6,234 bases of DNA from Candidatus Gastranaerophilales bacterium (GTDB taxonomy: Bacteria; Cyanobacteriota; Vampirovibrionia; Gastranaerophilales; CAJFVJ01). The stretch covers positions 1 to 6,234 of the forward strand of contig JAQUTS010000102.1 in assembly GCA_028694275.1 (NCBI GenBank), in the 5' to 3' direction. Below the pieces are notes generated by a model, which was not told the DNA's origin, did no database searches, and saw nothing but the letters and a program-made list of their open reading frames with translations. This document shows positions 1 to 5,449 of the stretch, one piece after another (position 1 is the first letter of the stretch; each line of letters begins with the position of its first letter). A program made the translations under genes and the position numbers.

Positions 1-354
1 AAGAACAACTTCCGGCTTAAGCTCAATTTTGGCAACGATTTTGGCTTCTTGGCCGACTTCAAAATCAAAACTTTCAACATAAGGTTCTGTAGCTATTTCA
101 AGATCATTCTCAGAAATAGCATTGGCGAAAACAGCAGGGAGAAGTCTATTCAAAGCTTCATGCTTAATTCTGGCGTCACCCACATGTTTTTCAACAATAT
201 TACGAGGAGCCTTTCCTTTTCTGAATCCGGGGATAGAAACATTATTGCTCAAAACTCGACAAGCCTTAGAATACTCGTTTGCAGCAGTTTCGGCATCGAT
301 TGTAATATCCAGTTTAACTAAGTTTTTTTCTAACTTCTCTATTTTTACTTCCAT
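1..354 (-). CDS. tig: Trigger factor, N-terminal part (cut by left window edge)
   Basis: Ribosome-associated chaperone and peptidyl-prolyl isomerase that binds nascent chains at the tunnel exit near ribosomal protein L23. Reading the minus strand from an ATG at 354-352 gives 118 uninterrupted codons to the window edge, beginning MEVKIEKLEKNLVKLDITID. The ribosome-binding signature GFRKGKAP falls at residues 43-50, the same position as GFRKGKVP in the E. coli protein, which confirms both family and start. The visible part is therefore the N-terminal ribosome-binding domain; the isomerase (FKBP-like) and C-terminal chaperone domains lie outside the window (family length about 430 residues). The ribosome-binding site is weak (GAAAGTGG a few bases before the ATG). 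The gene is divergent from the regulatory and flagellar genes and is probably a housekeeping neighbour. The weak spot is only that the gene is partial. Confidence 0.95.
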   Translation of the reverse strand, partial: MEVKIEKLEKNLVKLDITIDAETAANEYSKACRVLSNNVSIPGFRKGKAPRNIVEKHVGDARIKHEALNRLLPAVFANAISENDLEIATEPYVESFDFEVGQEAKIVAKIELKPEVVL

Positions 355-406
355 TTGTCCACTTTCTTTATATTAATAACTACTCAAATTGCATTTTGTT
401 GGAATT

Positions 407-412
407 ATTATA
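407..412 (-). promoter_or_regulatory. Possible -10 box for tig
   Basis: On the minus strand this hexamer reads TATAAT, a perfect housekeeping -10 box. Transcription would start near position 400 and give a leader of about 45 nt before the tig ATG at 354. No good TTGACA-like box sits 16-18 bp upstream: the nearest candidate, TTGGTG, is 20 bp away. In such AT-rich DNA a chance match is quite possible, so this is a tentative call based on position and hexamer only. Confidence 0.3.
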
Positions 413-567
413 AAACAAATACGGTAAAATTGCACCAATAATTAATACCTACAACAAATAAATGTATATTACTCAAACTTTCTACGCCATAAGAATGAAA
501 AATATCGCAGGCAAAAAAATTAAAGATTCCTCCAAAATGATGATGTATTTGCCTATCTAAATCTTTT

Positions 568-668
568 TGATTACACCCAAAATATGATACGCACCAAGGG
601 ATATTGACAGGTGCACAAACGCAAAAAATCTGACTCTTAGCGAGGCATAGTCCATGTGGTGTAAATCA
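568..668 (+). ncRNA. Possible structured leader RNA element (unclassified)
   Basis: TGATTACACC at 568-577 can pair with GGTGTAAATCA at 658-668, giving ten base pairs with a single bulged A at 665. Inside this closing helix are two smaller potential hairpins: GCACC (591-595) with GGTGC (610-614), and GACT (632-635) with AGTC (649-652). A further perfect 7-bp match, ATATGAT (582-588) with ATCATAT (668-674), crosses the closing helix and would be either a pseudoknot or an alternative fold. The arrangement is that of a closed multibranch leader RNA upstream of the regulator gene. I compared it by eye with c-di-GMP-I, TPP, preQ1, fluoride and SRP consensus features and found no match. The strand is assumed from the downstream operon. 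Chance pairing is a real possibility in AT-rich DNA. Confidence 0.25.
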
Positions 669-686
669 TCATATAGACCCAAAGTT

Positions 687-700
687 GTTAAAATTTAAAC
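687..700. repeat. AT-rich near-palindrome, possible operator
   Basis: GTTAAAATTTAAAC is a 14-bp inverted repeat without a spacer; six of its seven symmetric pairs match (positions 690 and 697 do not). It lies 123 bp upstream of the response-regulator start, a plausible place for binding by a dimeric regulator, possibly the NarL-type protein encoded downstream. No second copy was noticed in the window. AT-only symmetry of this length occurs often by chance, so the functional reading is speculative. Confidence 0.2.
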
Positions 701-822
701 CTTTTAGTGGATGATGGGCTCCTCTATAAGAAGGTAATATGCATAGTGTAGAAAACAAGATTTCTAAAAGAATAAACGAATAAATAACTTGGGAGTATAA
801 AAATAATCGGAGGGGGACCTAA

Positions 823-1533
823 ATGAGAAGAGTTGAATTCAAGGGCACGGCAAAAGTTGTTGTTGTCGATGACAATTTCGAACACGCAATGGGTATTAAA
901 GAACTTATTAATATCGAAAGCCCTTGCAACGTAGTAGGAGTAGCTGCAAATTCTGATGTAGCTGTATCTCTTATCAAAAAACACAATCCAAATCTCGTAT
1001 TGATGGACATCAATATGCCTGATGTGGATGGTATTACGGCTATTCAGAAAATCAGAAAATTTAACAAAGATGTAAAAATCATCGCCCTTACAGGATATGA
1101 TGATTCGGATTTAATCTTCCGCACAATGAAAGTCGGAGCAAACGGCTACATCCTAAAAACAATGGCATCTTCTCAATTGATCTATGCCATCGAAGAAATC
1201 CTCGGCGGAAAAATCTACTTGCCGTCAGTATTAGCATCAAAATTCTTTGAACATTTCCAAAAAAATGCTTTCGAAGAGTCAGAAGCAAACTACGGCGAAG
1301 AAGAAAACTTGTTGGATTACTTGACTCAAAGAGAAGAAGAAGTTTTGGAACTTTTGACTCAAGGTATCACCTACAAAGGAGTAGCAAGCAAATTGTTCAT
1401 CTCTGAAACCACAGTAAAAACACACGTGAACAACATATTCCAAAAATTGCAGGTAAACGACAGAACACAAGCTGTCCTATACGCAATCAACCACGGAATA
1501 GGTCAGAGAAGAAAAATCAAAGCAAGTGCATAA
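823..1533 (+). CDS. NarL/FixJ-type two-component response regulator
   Basis: A 236-residue DNA-binding response regulator. The receiver domain spans about residues 10-130. It shows the acidic pair D16-D17 after the VVVV strand, the phospho-acceptor D62 in LMDINMP, the switch residue T90 in IIALTGY and the conserved K112 in GYILK. A Glu-rich linker (about 146-164) leads to a LuxR/GerE-type helix-turn-helix at about 167-225, with LTQREEEVLELLTQG followed by the recognition-helix segment SETTVKTHVNNIFQKL. This architecture is typical of the NarL/FixJ family (usually 200-240 residues). The ATG has a strong Shine-Dalgarno, GGAGG at 809-813, nine bases upstream. The gene lies 51 bp before the histidine kinase gene in the same direction, so the kinase is the likely partner. 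Control of the downstream flagellar genes is an inference from position. The family call is firm; the specific target is unknown. Confidence 0.95.
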   Translation: MRRVEFKGTAKVVVVDDNFEHAMGIKELINIESPCNVVGVAANSDVAVSLIKKHNPNLVLMDINMPDVDGITAIQKIRKFNKDVKIIALTGYDDSDLIFRTMKVGANGYILKTMASSQLIYAIEEILGGKIYLPSVLASKFFEHFQKNAFEESEANYGEEENLLDYLTQREEEVLELLTQGITYKGVASKLFISETTVKTHVNNIFQKLQVNDRTQAVLYAINHGIGQRRKIKASA

Positions 1534-1569
1534 AGCTTTGATAATGTAAGTGATGTTGGGAATTAATAC

Positions 1570-1574
1570 GGGAG
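1570..1574 (+). promoter_or_regulatory. Ribosome binding site that favours the GTG start of the kinase
   Basis: GGGAG lies ten bases before the GTG at 1585 but sixteen before the in-frame ATG at 1591. Spacing therefore favours GTG as the initiation codon, adding two residues to the protein. Confidence 0.65.
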
Positions 1575-1584
1575 AAAACTAAAA

Positions 1585-2361
1585 GTGGTAATGGCAGATA
1601 CAAATAGAAGAGAAAATCAAGAAATTTCTACTCTGTTAAACTGCTTTGACATTGAAAAACTGGAGCAGCTTGATAACAAGTTGCTCCATATATCTATTGA
1701 AAAAGACTTCCGTAAAAAAGCATCCCACACAGCTCATGAAATCAGAAATCCGCTTTGCGCGATGGAACTTCATTCCAAAATCATCTCAAAAAGACTTGAT
1801 TCTATTGATGAAGAATCCATTTGCTCAATCAAAAACTCAATCGGATGTATCATTAACTCAATCGAAGTACTAAAAAACATCACAAACGGTCTGCGTGATT
1901 TTGCAAAAGAACTCACTTTGGATATCAAAAATGAAAATATAACAGCTCTAACTCAAAGAGTTATCGAGACAATCGAACCATTATTCGATGAAAAAAACAT
2001 CGAAGTGGTTTTTCATCAAAGCGAAGAAATTTTTTGTGAGTGTGATGAAAAAAAGACTTTTCAAATCCTTTTCAACCTTCTAAAAAACGCCCTTGAAGCC
2101 AGCAATGAAGGAGATAAGGTGGATGTATACTTCATCCAAAACAACAACGAAATCAGTATATTGGTAAAAGACACAGGTTGTGGCGTGGCTTCGCATAACA
2201 TAGAAAAAATATTCTATCCAAACTTCACAACCAAAGAAACAGGAAGCGGCATCGGGCTTTGCGAATCAAGGGAAATAGCAAGAGCTCAAAAAGGTGATGT
2301 AAGACTCATCGCCACAGGCAAAAACGGATCAATCTTCGGCCTGATTTTGCCAAAAAAATAA
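1585..2361 (+). CDS. Soluble sensor histidine kinase, NtrB/FlgS-like, without a recognisable sensor domain
   Basis: A 258-residue histidine kinase. After about 45 N-terminal residues, which hold no membrane segment and no visible PAS or GAF domain, comes the dimerisation/phosphoacceptor helix with H51 in the H-box SHTAHEIRNPL (classical HisKA type). The ATPase domain follows: N-box around N164-N168 (FNLLKNALEA), G1 box D196-T-G-C-G200, F-box and TTK around residues 210-217 (IFYPNFTTK), and G2 box GSGIGL at 220-225. All catalytic motifs appear intact. The protein should be cytoplasmic, autophosphorylate on H51 and pass phosphate to a receiver aspartate, most simply D62 of the regulator encoded just upstream. 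Its small size and lack of membrane segments recall the flagellar kinase FlgS of Campylobacter and NtrB-type kinases. The flgB gene follows after 31 bp, suggesting one operon. The kinase call is firm; a flagellar role is inferred from the neighbourhood. Confidence 0.93.
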   Translation: MVMADTNRRENQEISTLLNCFDIEKLEQLDNKLLHISIEKDFRKKASHTAHEIRNPLCAMELHSKIISKRLDSIDEESICSIKNSIGCIINSIEVLKNITNGLRDFAKELTLDIKNENITALTQRVIETIEPLFDEKNIEVVFHQSEEIFCECDEKKTFQILFNLLKNALEASNEGDKVDVYFIQNNNEISILVKDTGCGVASHNIEKIFYPNFTTKETGSGIGLCESREIARAQKGDVRLIATGKNGSIFGLILPKK

Positions 2362-2378
2362 ACTTCCTGAAAAACAAC

Positions 2379-2383
2379 GGAGG
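2379..2383 (+). promoter_or_regulatory. Ribosome binding site that decides the GTG start of flgB
   Basis: GGAGG is nine bases before the GTG at 2393, an ideal distance, and eighteen bases before the in-frame ATG at 2402, which is too far. The GTG is therefore the likely start codon. Confidence 0.7.
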
Positions 2384-2392
2384 AAAAAGTAA

Positions 2393-2869
2393 GTGAGAAT
2401 AATGGATGACAAAACCATTGATGTAACATCATTAGCCCTTGACGGATTAATGCAAAAACATCGTACAATTTCTGCCAACATTGCAAACGCAGATGTTGCA
2501 GGATATCAAAGACAAGATGTAAGTTTTGAAGACCAACTCAGCGGAATTTTAGAAAAAGATTACGAGCATGAAGCTTACAAATCAGCAAATTCTAAACTTT
2601 CCCCAATAGATCCTCAAACAGTCATGCTAAGCAAAGAAATGTCAGCTACAACAGCCGCAAAAGCTCTTGAAGCAAAACAAGCGTACGGAAGCTTTAAACC
2701 AATGCACCTTGAAGATGATGCGCCCGCTGTTTCTGATAACGGAAACAACGTAAACGTTGAAAAAGAGATGGTAGAACTTGCCAAAAACACAACAAAGTAC
2801 ACTGTTTTATCAGAAACTTTATCAAGAAAAATGGCAGGACTTAGTGAAATAATAAAAGGAGTTCAATAA
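2393..2869 (+). CDS. flgB: Flagellar basal-body rod protein FlgB
   Basis: Proximal rod subunit, exported through the flagellar type III system and placed in the periplasm above the MS ring. The 158-residue product has the N-terminal rod-family helix with the motif SANIANADVAGYQRQD (about residues 27-42), the counterpart of the usual NIANADTPGYKARD. It ends in the usual C-terminal helix, beginning NNVNVEKEMVELAKNT. The middle is slightly long and hydrophilic compared with typical 120-140 residue homologues. There is no cleavable signal peptide, as expected for a type III export substrate. The change of the family TPGY to VAGY is a mild departure. The start is GTG. flgC begins 3 bp after the stop, so translation of the two is probably coupled. 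FlgC is the main confusable family, but the order flgB-flgC-fliE and the C-terminal motif support FlgB. Confidence 0.93.
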   Translation: MRIMDDKTIDVTSLALDGLMQKHRTISANIANADVAGYQRQDVSFEDQLSGILEKDYEHEAYKSANSKLSPIDPQTVMLSKEMSATTAAKALEAKQAYGSFKPMHLEDDAPAVSDNGNNVNVEKEMVELAKNTTKYTVLSETLSRKMAGLSEIIKGVQ

Positions 2870-2872
2870 TAA

Positions 2873-3376
2873 ATGAGTTTTAATGTATTTGATATAAGCG
2901 CAACAGGTTTATATGCCCAAAGACTCAGAATGGACACCGTTGCCAGTAACATAGCAAACCTTAATACAACACGTAATGAACAAGGACAACCTGTTCCATA
3001 CGTCAAAAAAACTGTTGTATTCCAAACAGCTTACGACAATGCCTTGGGCCAACAACCTGCACTTCCTTCCGGCGGCTACAGGCCTGTAGCACAAAACATC
3101 GGAGACAATATGCTTCTTCGCGGTGATGTAACATACAACGGCGGAGCCAATGTAAGCGGTGTAAATGTTGAGCAAATAACAGAAAGCAAAGACCCCTACA
3201 AACTTGTATATGAGCCCGGACACCCTGATGCGGATGAAAACGGTTTTGTCAAAATGCCAAACATCAACCCTGTAACAGAAATGATGGATATGATGACAGC
3301 TGCAAGAGCTTATGAATCAAACGTAACATCAATAGAATCAGCAAAATCTATGATCAGATCAGCACTAAAAATCTAG
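2873..3376 (+). CDS. flgC: Flagellar basal-body rod protein FlgC
   Basis: Second proximal rod subunit, co-assembling with FlgB, FlgF and FliE. The 167-residue protein starts MSFNVFDISATGLYAQR, has the rod motif VASNIANLNTTRN (residues 23-35), and carries the FlgC hallmark LVYEPGHPDADENGFV from residue 111, followed by the C-terminal helix region NPVTEMMDMMTAARAYESN. It is some 30 residues longer than the E. coli protein (about 134). The extra length lies in the middle, roughly residues 55-95, a Gly/Asn-rich stretch including PSGGYRPV and TYNGGANVSG. A Shine-Dalgarno, GGAG at 2858-2861, lies inside the end of flgB, 11 bases before the ATG. The 3-bp gap to flgB and 15-bp gap to fliE mark a tight operon. 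Confidence 0.96.
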   Translation: MSFNVFDISATGLYAQRLRMDTVASNIANLNTTRNEQGQPVPYVKKTVVFQTAYDNALGQQPALPSGGYRPVAQNIGDNMLLRGDVTYNGGANVSGVNVEQITESKDPYKLVYEPGHPDADENGFVKMPNINPVTEMMDMMTAARAYESNVTSIESAKSMIRSALKI

Positions 3377-3391
3377 TAACGGAGAATAAAA

Positions 3392-3805
3392 ATGCAACCT
3401 ATATCTTATAACGCAATGGGAAATTTCAATCAGGTATTTTCAAACCAAATGAATCAAATAAACAACGACACAATGACCCTGCAAGGCGGTGTTGAAAGAA
3501 CGATTCTTCCCGAAAAAATAGAACAAGACCCGCAACTAAAAAGTGATCTGAAACTTCTTGGCAATGACGGTGCGGGCAAGGTCGCAAATGACTTTCAAAC
3601 AGCCCTAGGTAACAGCCTCAAAGACCTAAACACAACTCAAAGAAATGCAGAAGTTGCCCTTGAAACATTCGCAACGGGCGGCGATATTGATGTTCACCAG
3701 GTCATGGTCTCTCAACAAAAAGCAAGTTTGAGTATGTCTATGGCGATGCAGCTCAGAAACAAGGCAATCCAAGCGTATAGTGAGATTTACAGGATGAGCG
3801 TTTAA
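3392..3805 (+). CDS. fliE: Flagellar hook-basal body complex protein FliE
   Basis: Adaptor joining the MS ring (FliF) to the proximal rod, and needed early for type III export. The C-terminal half is a clear FliE domain: NTTQRNAEVALETFATGG, then DIDVHQVMVSQQKASLSM, then AMQLRNKAIQAYSEIYRM, matching the family pattern (Gly-Asp-x-Asp-x-His-x-VM, QKA, RNK, AY-EI-RM). The product has 137 residues against a usual 100-110, the difference being an Asn/Gln-rich N-terminal extension of about 30 residues. The start has a good Shine-Dalgarno, GGAG at 3381-3384, seven bases before the ATG. The gene ends in tandem stops (TAA TAA at 3803-3808), and an AT-only inverted repeat follows immediately. It sits between flgC and fliF as in many flagellar operons. 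Confidence 0.95.
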   Translation: MQPISYNAMGNFNQVFSNQMNQINNDTMTLQGGVERTILPEKIEQDPQLKSDLKLLGNDGAGKVANDFQTALGNSLKDLNTTQRNAEVALETFATGGDIDVHQVMVSQQKASLSMSMAMQLRNKAIQAYSEIYRMSV

Positions 3806-3818
3806 TAAGTTTTATTAA
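3802..3818. repeat. AT-only inverted repeat at the fliE-fliF junction
   Basis: TTAATAA (3802-3808) and TTATTAA (3812-3818) are perfect 7-bp complements around a 3-nt GTT loop and overlap the fliE stop codons. The stem has no G-C pairs and is not followed by a clean T-run, so it is unlikely to be a strong intrinsic terminator. It could mildly affect mRNA stability or fliF translation. Confidence 0.4.
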
Positions 3819-3878
3819 CTTCTTTGAAAAAATTTTATATTGCCTATAAAATTAAAGTATAAAGAGGGAACAGGGGAA

Positions 3879-3884
3879 AGAGGA
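3879..3884 (+). promoter_or_regulatory. Ribosome binding site favouring a TTG start for fliF at 3894
   Basis: AGAGGA lies ten bases before an in-frame TTG at 3894. The other possible start, TTG at 3840, is preceded only by an A/T-run with no purine-rich Shine-Dalgarno. The downstream TTG also begins the protein just ahead of the conserved N-terminal membrane segment, as is normal in the family. Confidence 0.6.
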
Positions 3885-3893
3885 TACATAAGG

Positions 3894-5438
3894 TTGAATA
3901 ACTATTTTAAGTTACTTTTCTACGATTTGCAAAAGATATGGCGAGGTTTGGACTTATCTCAAAAGGCCACTGCAATCGTTCTTATAGGTTTAACGATTTT
4001 CGCAATTTCATATTTTGCAGGCAAAGCAACTGAACCTGATTGGGCTCTTTTGTACAGTGACCTCAATGATTCTGATGCCGTTGCGGTAGTAGAACACCTC
4101 AAACAAGCGGGCTATGCCTACAAGTTAAGTGATGATAAAAGATCAGTATTTGTACCTTCAAATCTTAAAGAAGATCTAAGAATAGACATAGCAGAAAATG
4201 ACGTCATCCAAGACAGCAACCCCGGGTTTGAGCTTTTGGACAAAACCGACTTCGGGGCGACGGACTTTCATAACCAAATGACCAAACAACGTATCTATCA
4301 AGGGGAAATAACCCGCACGATAGAACGTCTTTCTGGCGTAAGAAAAGCCCGAGTTCAACTTGCAGAACCTGAAAGATCAGTTTTTGCAGAACAAGATGAA
4401 GAACCATCTGCATCTGTCATGCTTATTTTAGAACCCGGATACAAGCTTAAAGGAACACAAATAAAAGCTATCAAAAACCTTGTAGCTTACTCTGTGCCAA
4501 GATTAAAGCCGGAAAAAGTATTCTTAACCGACCAAAGAGGTGAAAGTCTTTCAGATGATATTTCAAAAAATTCATCCGATATCGAAAGCTTCAGAACAAA
4601 CTTTGAAAAAGAAAAAGCCGAAAAAATCACAAAAGTACTCGAAACAATTGTCGGCAAAGACAACGTAACAGTGCAAGTAAGCGCAAAAATGAACTTCGAC
4701 TCAGCAAGAGCAACCATCGAAAGCTATACACCTGCAGGAGAAAACACAAGCGCATTATCGGCAACTTCTCAAGAAAACGAAATCTACGATGCAGGCAACA
4801 AAGCTGCCACAGCCGCAACTGAGACACCTCCTGCAGATGATAAGAAAAAAATGAATTATACAAAAACAAAAACTTCAAATACATACAATGTATCAAAAGA
4901 AGTAAAACAAATAGTATACGCACCCGGCACCGTTGAAAAAATGACAATTGCCGTCGCCATTAATAAGATTTTGACTGACGAAGAAAAAACAGAGCTGACA
5001 AACCTTGTAATGAGTGCAAGCGGCTCAGAAGCTCAACGCGGTGATGTAATAAATATCACAAGTATGGAATTCTCAGGCCCAAGCCAAAGCGAAGAGATGA
5101 CAAAACAAATTCTTGAAGAAACCAAAAAACAAGATATGCTCAATTTCATTGTGGCAAAAGCCGGTCCTTTCATCGTGATTTTGGTACTTGGTATCTTGGC
5201 ATTCACAACAATCAACAATTTGGCCAAACGTCCTCTTGAAGGTTATGAATACGCCGAAGGCGGCAGCTCCTACAATTTGGATGATGAAGTCGCAGGATTG
5301 CTTGATGTTGAAACTATGAGCAAAATCGAGACTCAGCTTGATCCTCAGCTGGAAAAAATGAAGGTCGAAATCAACGACTTGATTCTATCAGACCCTCAAG
5401 AAGCTGCAAGATTACTTTTAACGTTTATTAAAGATTAA
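3894..5438 (+). CDS. fliF: Flagellar MS-ring protein FliF
   Basis: Forms the MS ring in the inner membrane, the base on which rod, rotor and export gate assemble. From the TTG at 3894 the product has 514 residues (532 if the upstream TTG at 3840 is used; family about 520-570). Visible parts: a membrane segment at about 23-43 (ATAIVLIGLTIFAISYFAG); periplasmic ring-building domains with family motifs such as PDWALLYSDL, NPGFELLDKTDFGATDFHNQ, ERLSGVRKARVQLAEPERS and the conserved KNLVAYSVPRLKPEKV region; a low-complexity, Thr/Ala-rich loop rich in charged residues at about 280-330, where the family has its variable beta-collar; a second membrane segment at about 422-440 (AGPFIVILVLGILAFTTI); and a cytoplasmic tail ending EINDLILSDPQEAARLLLTF, the FliG-docking helix pattern. 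The gap to fliE is the largest within the flagellar genes (88 bp from the chosen start). fliG follows after 11 bp. Confidence 0.95.
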   Translation: MNNYFKLLFYDLQKIWRGLDLSQKATAIVLIGLTIFAISYFAGKATEPDWALLYSDLNDSDAVAVVEHLKQAGYAYKLSDDKRSVFVPSNLKEDLRIDIAENDVIQDSNPGFELLDKTDFGATDFHNQMTKQRIYQGEITRTIERLSGVRKARVQLAEPERSVFAEQDEEPSASVMLILEPGYKLKGTQIKAIKNLVAYSVPRLKPEKVFLTDQRGESLSDDISKNSSDIESFRTNFEKEKAEKITKVLETIVGKDNVTVQVSAKMNFDSARATIESYTPAGENTSALSATSQENEIYDAGNKAATAATETPPADDKKKMNYTKTKTSNTYNVSKEVKQIVYAPGTVEKMTIAVAINKILTDEEKTELTNLVMSASGSEAQRGDVINITSMEFSGPSQSEEMTKQILEETKKQDMLNFIVAKAGPFIVILVLGILAFTTINNLAKRPLEGYEYAEGGSSYNLDDEVAGLLDVETMSKIETQLDPQLEKMKVEINDLILSDPQEAARLLLTFIKD

Positions 5439-5449
5439 AGGAACAATAA

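Larger units (their letters stand above)
355..822. other. Divergent intergenic region / leader of the regulatory-flagellar operon
   Basis: This 468-bp stretch between the divergent starts of tig and the response regulator has no convincing gene. The longest plus-strand reading frame I tried (462-560, 32 codons) has no Shine-Dalgarno and unremarkable composition. The left third is very AT-rich and should hold the tig promoter. The centre (about 568-674) contains complementary segments that could fold as RNA, and 687-700 is a near-palindrome. Promoters for the plus-strand operon must lie here, but no complete -35/-10 pair with good spacing was seen, nor a clear sigma-54 (GG-N10-GC) or sigma-28 (TAAA-N15-GCCGATAA) site. 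No tRNA and no riboswitch class I can name was recognised. Confidence 0.75.

Noticed and set aside
49..376. Plus-strand open frames over the left edge
   Set aside because: They are antisense shadows of the minus-strand trigger factor gene, whose GFRKGKAP motif is unambiguous.
462..560. 32-codon open frame starting ATGTATATT
   Set aside because: No ribosome binding site, and no recognisable protein features.
604..609. Perfect TTGACA hexamer, possible -35 box for the plus-strand operon
   Set aside because: No acceptable -10 hexamer exists 16-19 bp downstream (AATCTG and its shifts), and the hexamer lies inside the possible leader structure.
591..660. c-di-GMP-I riboswitch, suggested by GCACCAAGGG and ACGCAAA next to a flagellar operon
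   Set aside because: The conserved GGGCAAACC segment and the tetraloop-receptor partner are absent; only short scattered matches remain.
725..730. TATAAG as a -10 box
   Set aside because: The hexamer 17 bp upstream (TTTTAG) is not a credible -35, and single TATA-like hexamers are expected by chance in this AT-rich region.
796..801. TATAAA as a -10 box close to the regulator gene
   Set aside because: It would start transcription at the Shine-Dalgarno itself, leaving no usable leader.
3802..3835. Intrinsic terminator after fliE
   Set aside because: The stem is A-T only and the bases after it (CTTCTTTG) are not a clean T-run; the downstream genes fliF and fliG belong functionally to the same operon.
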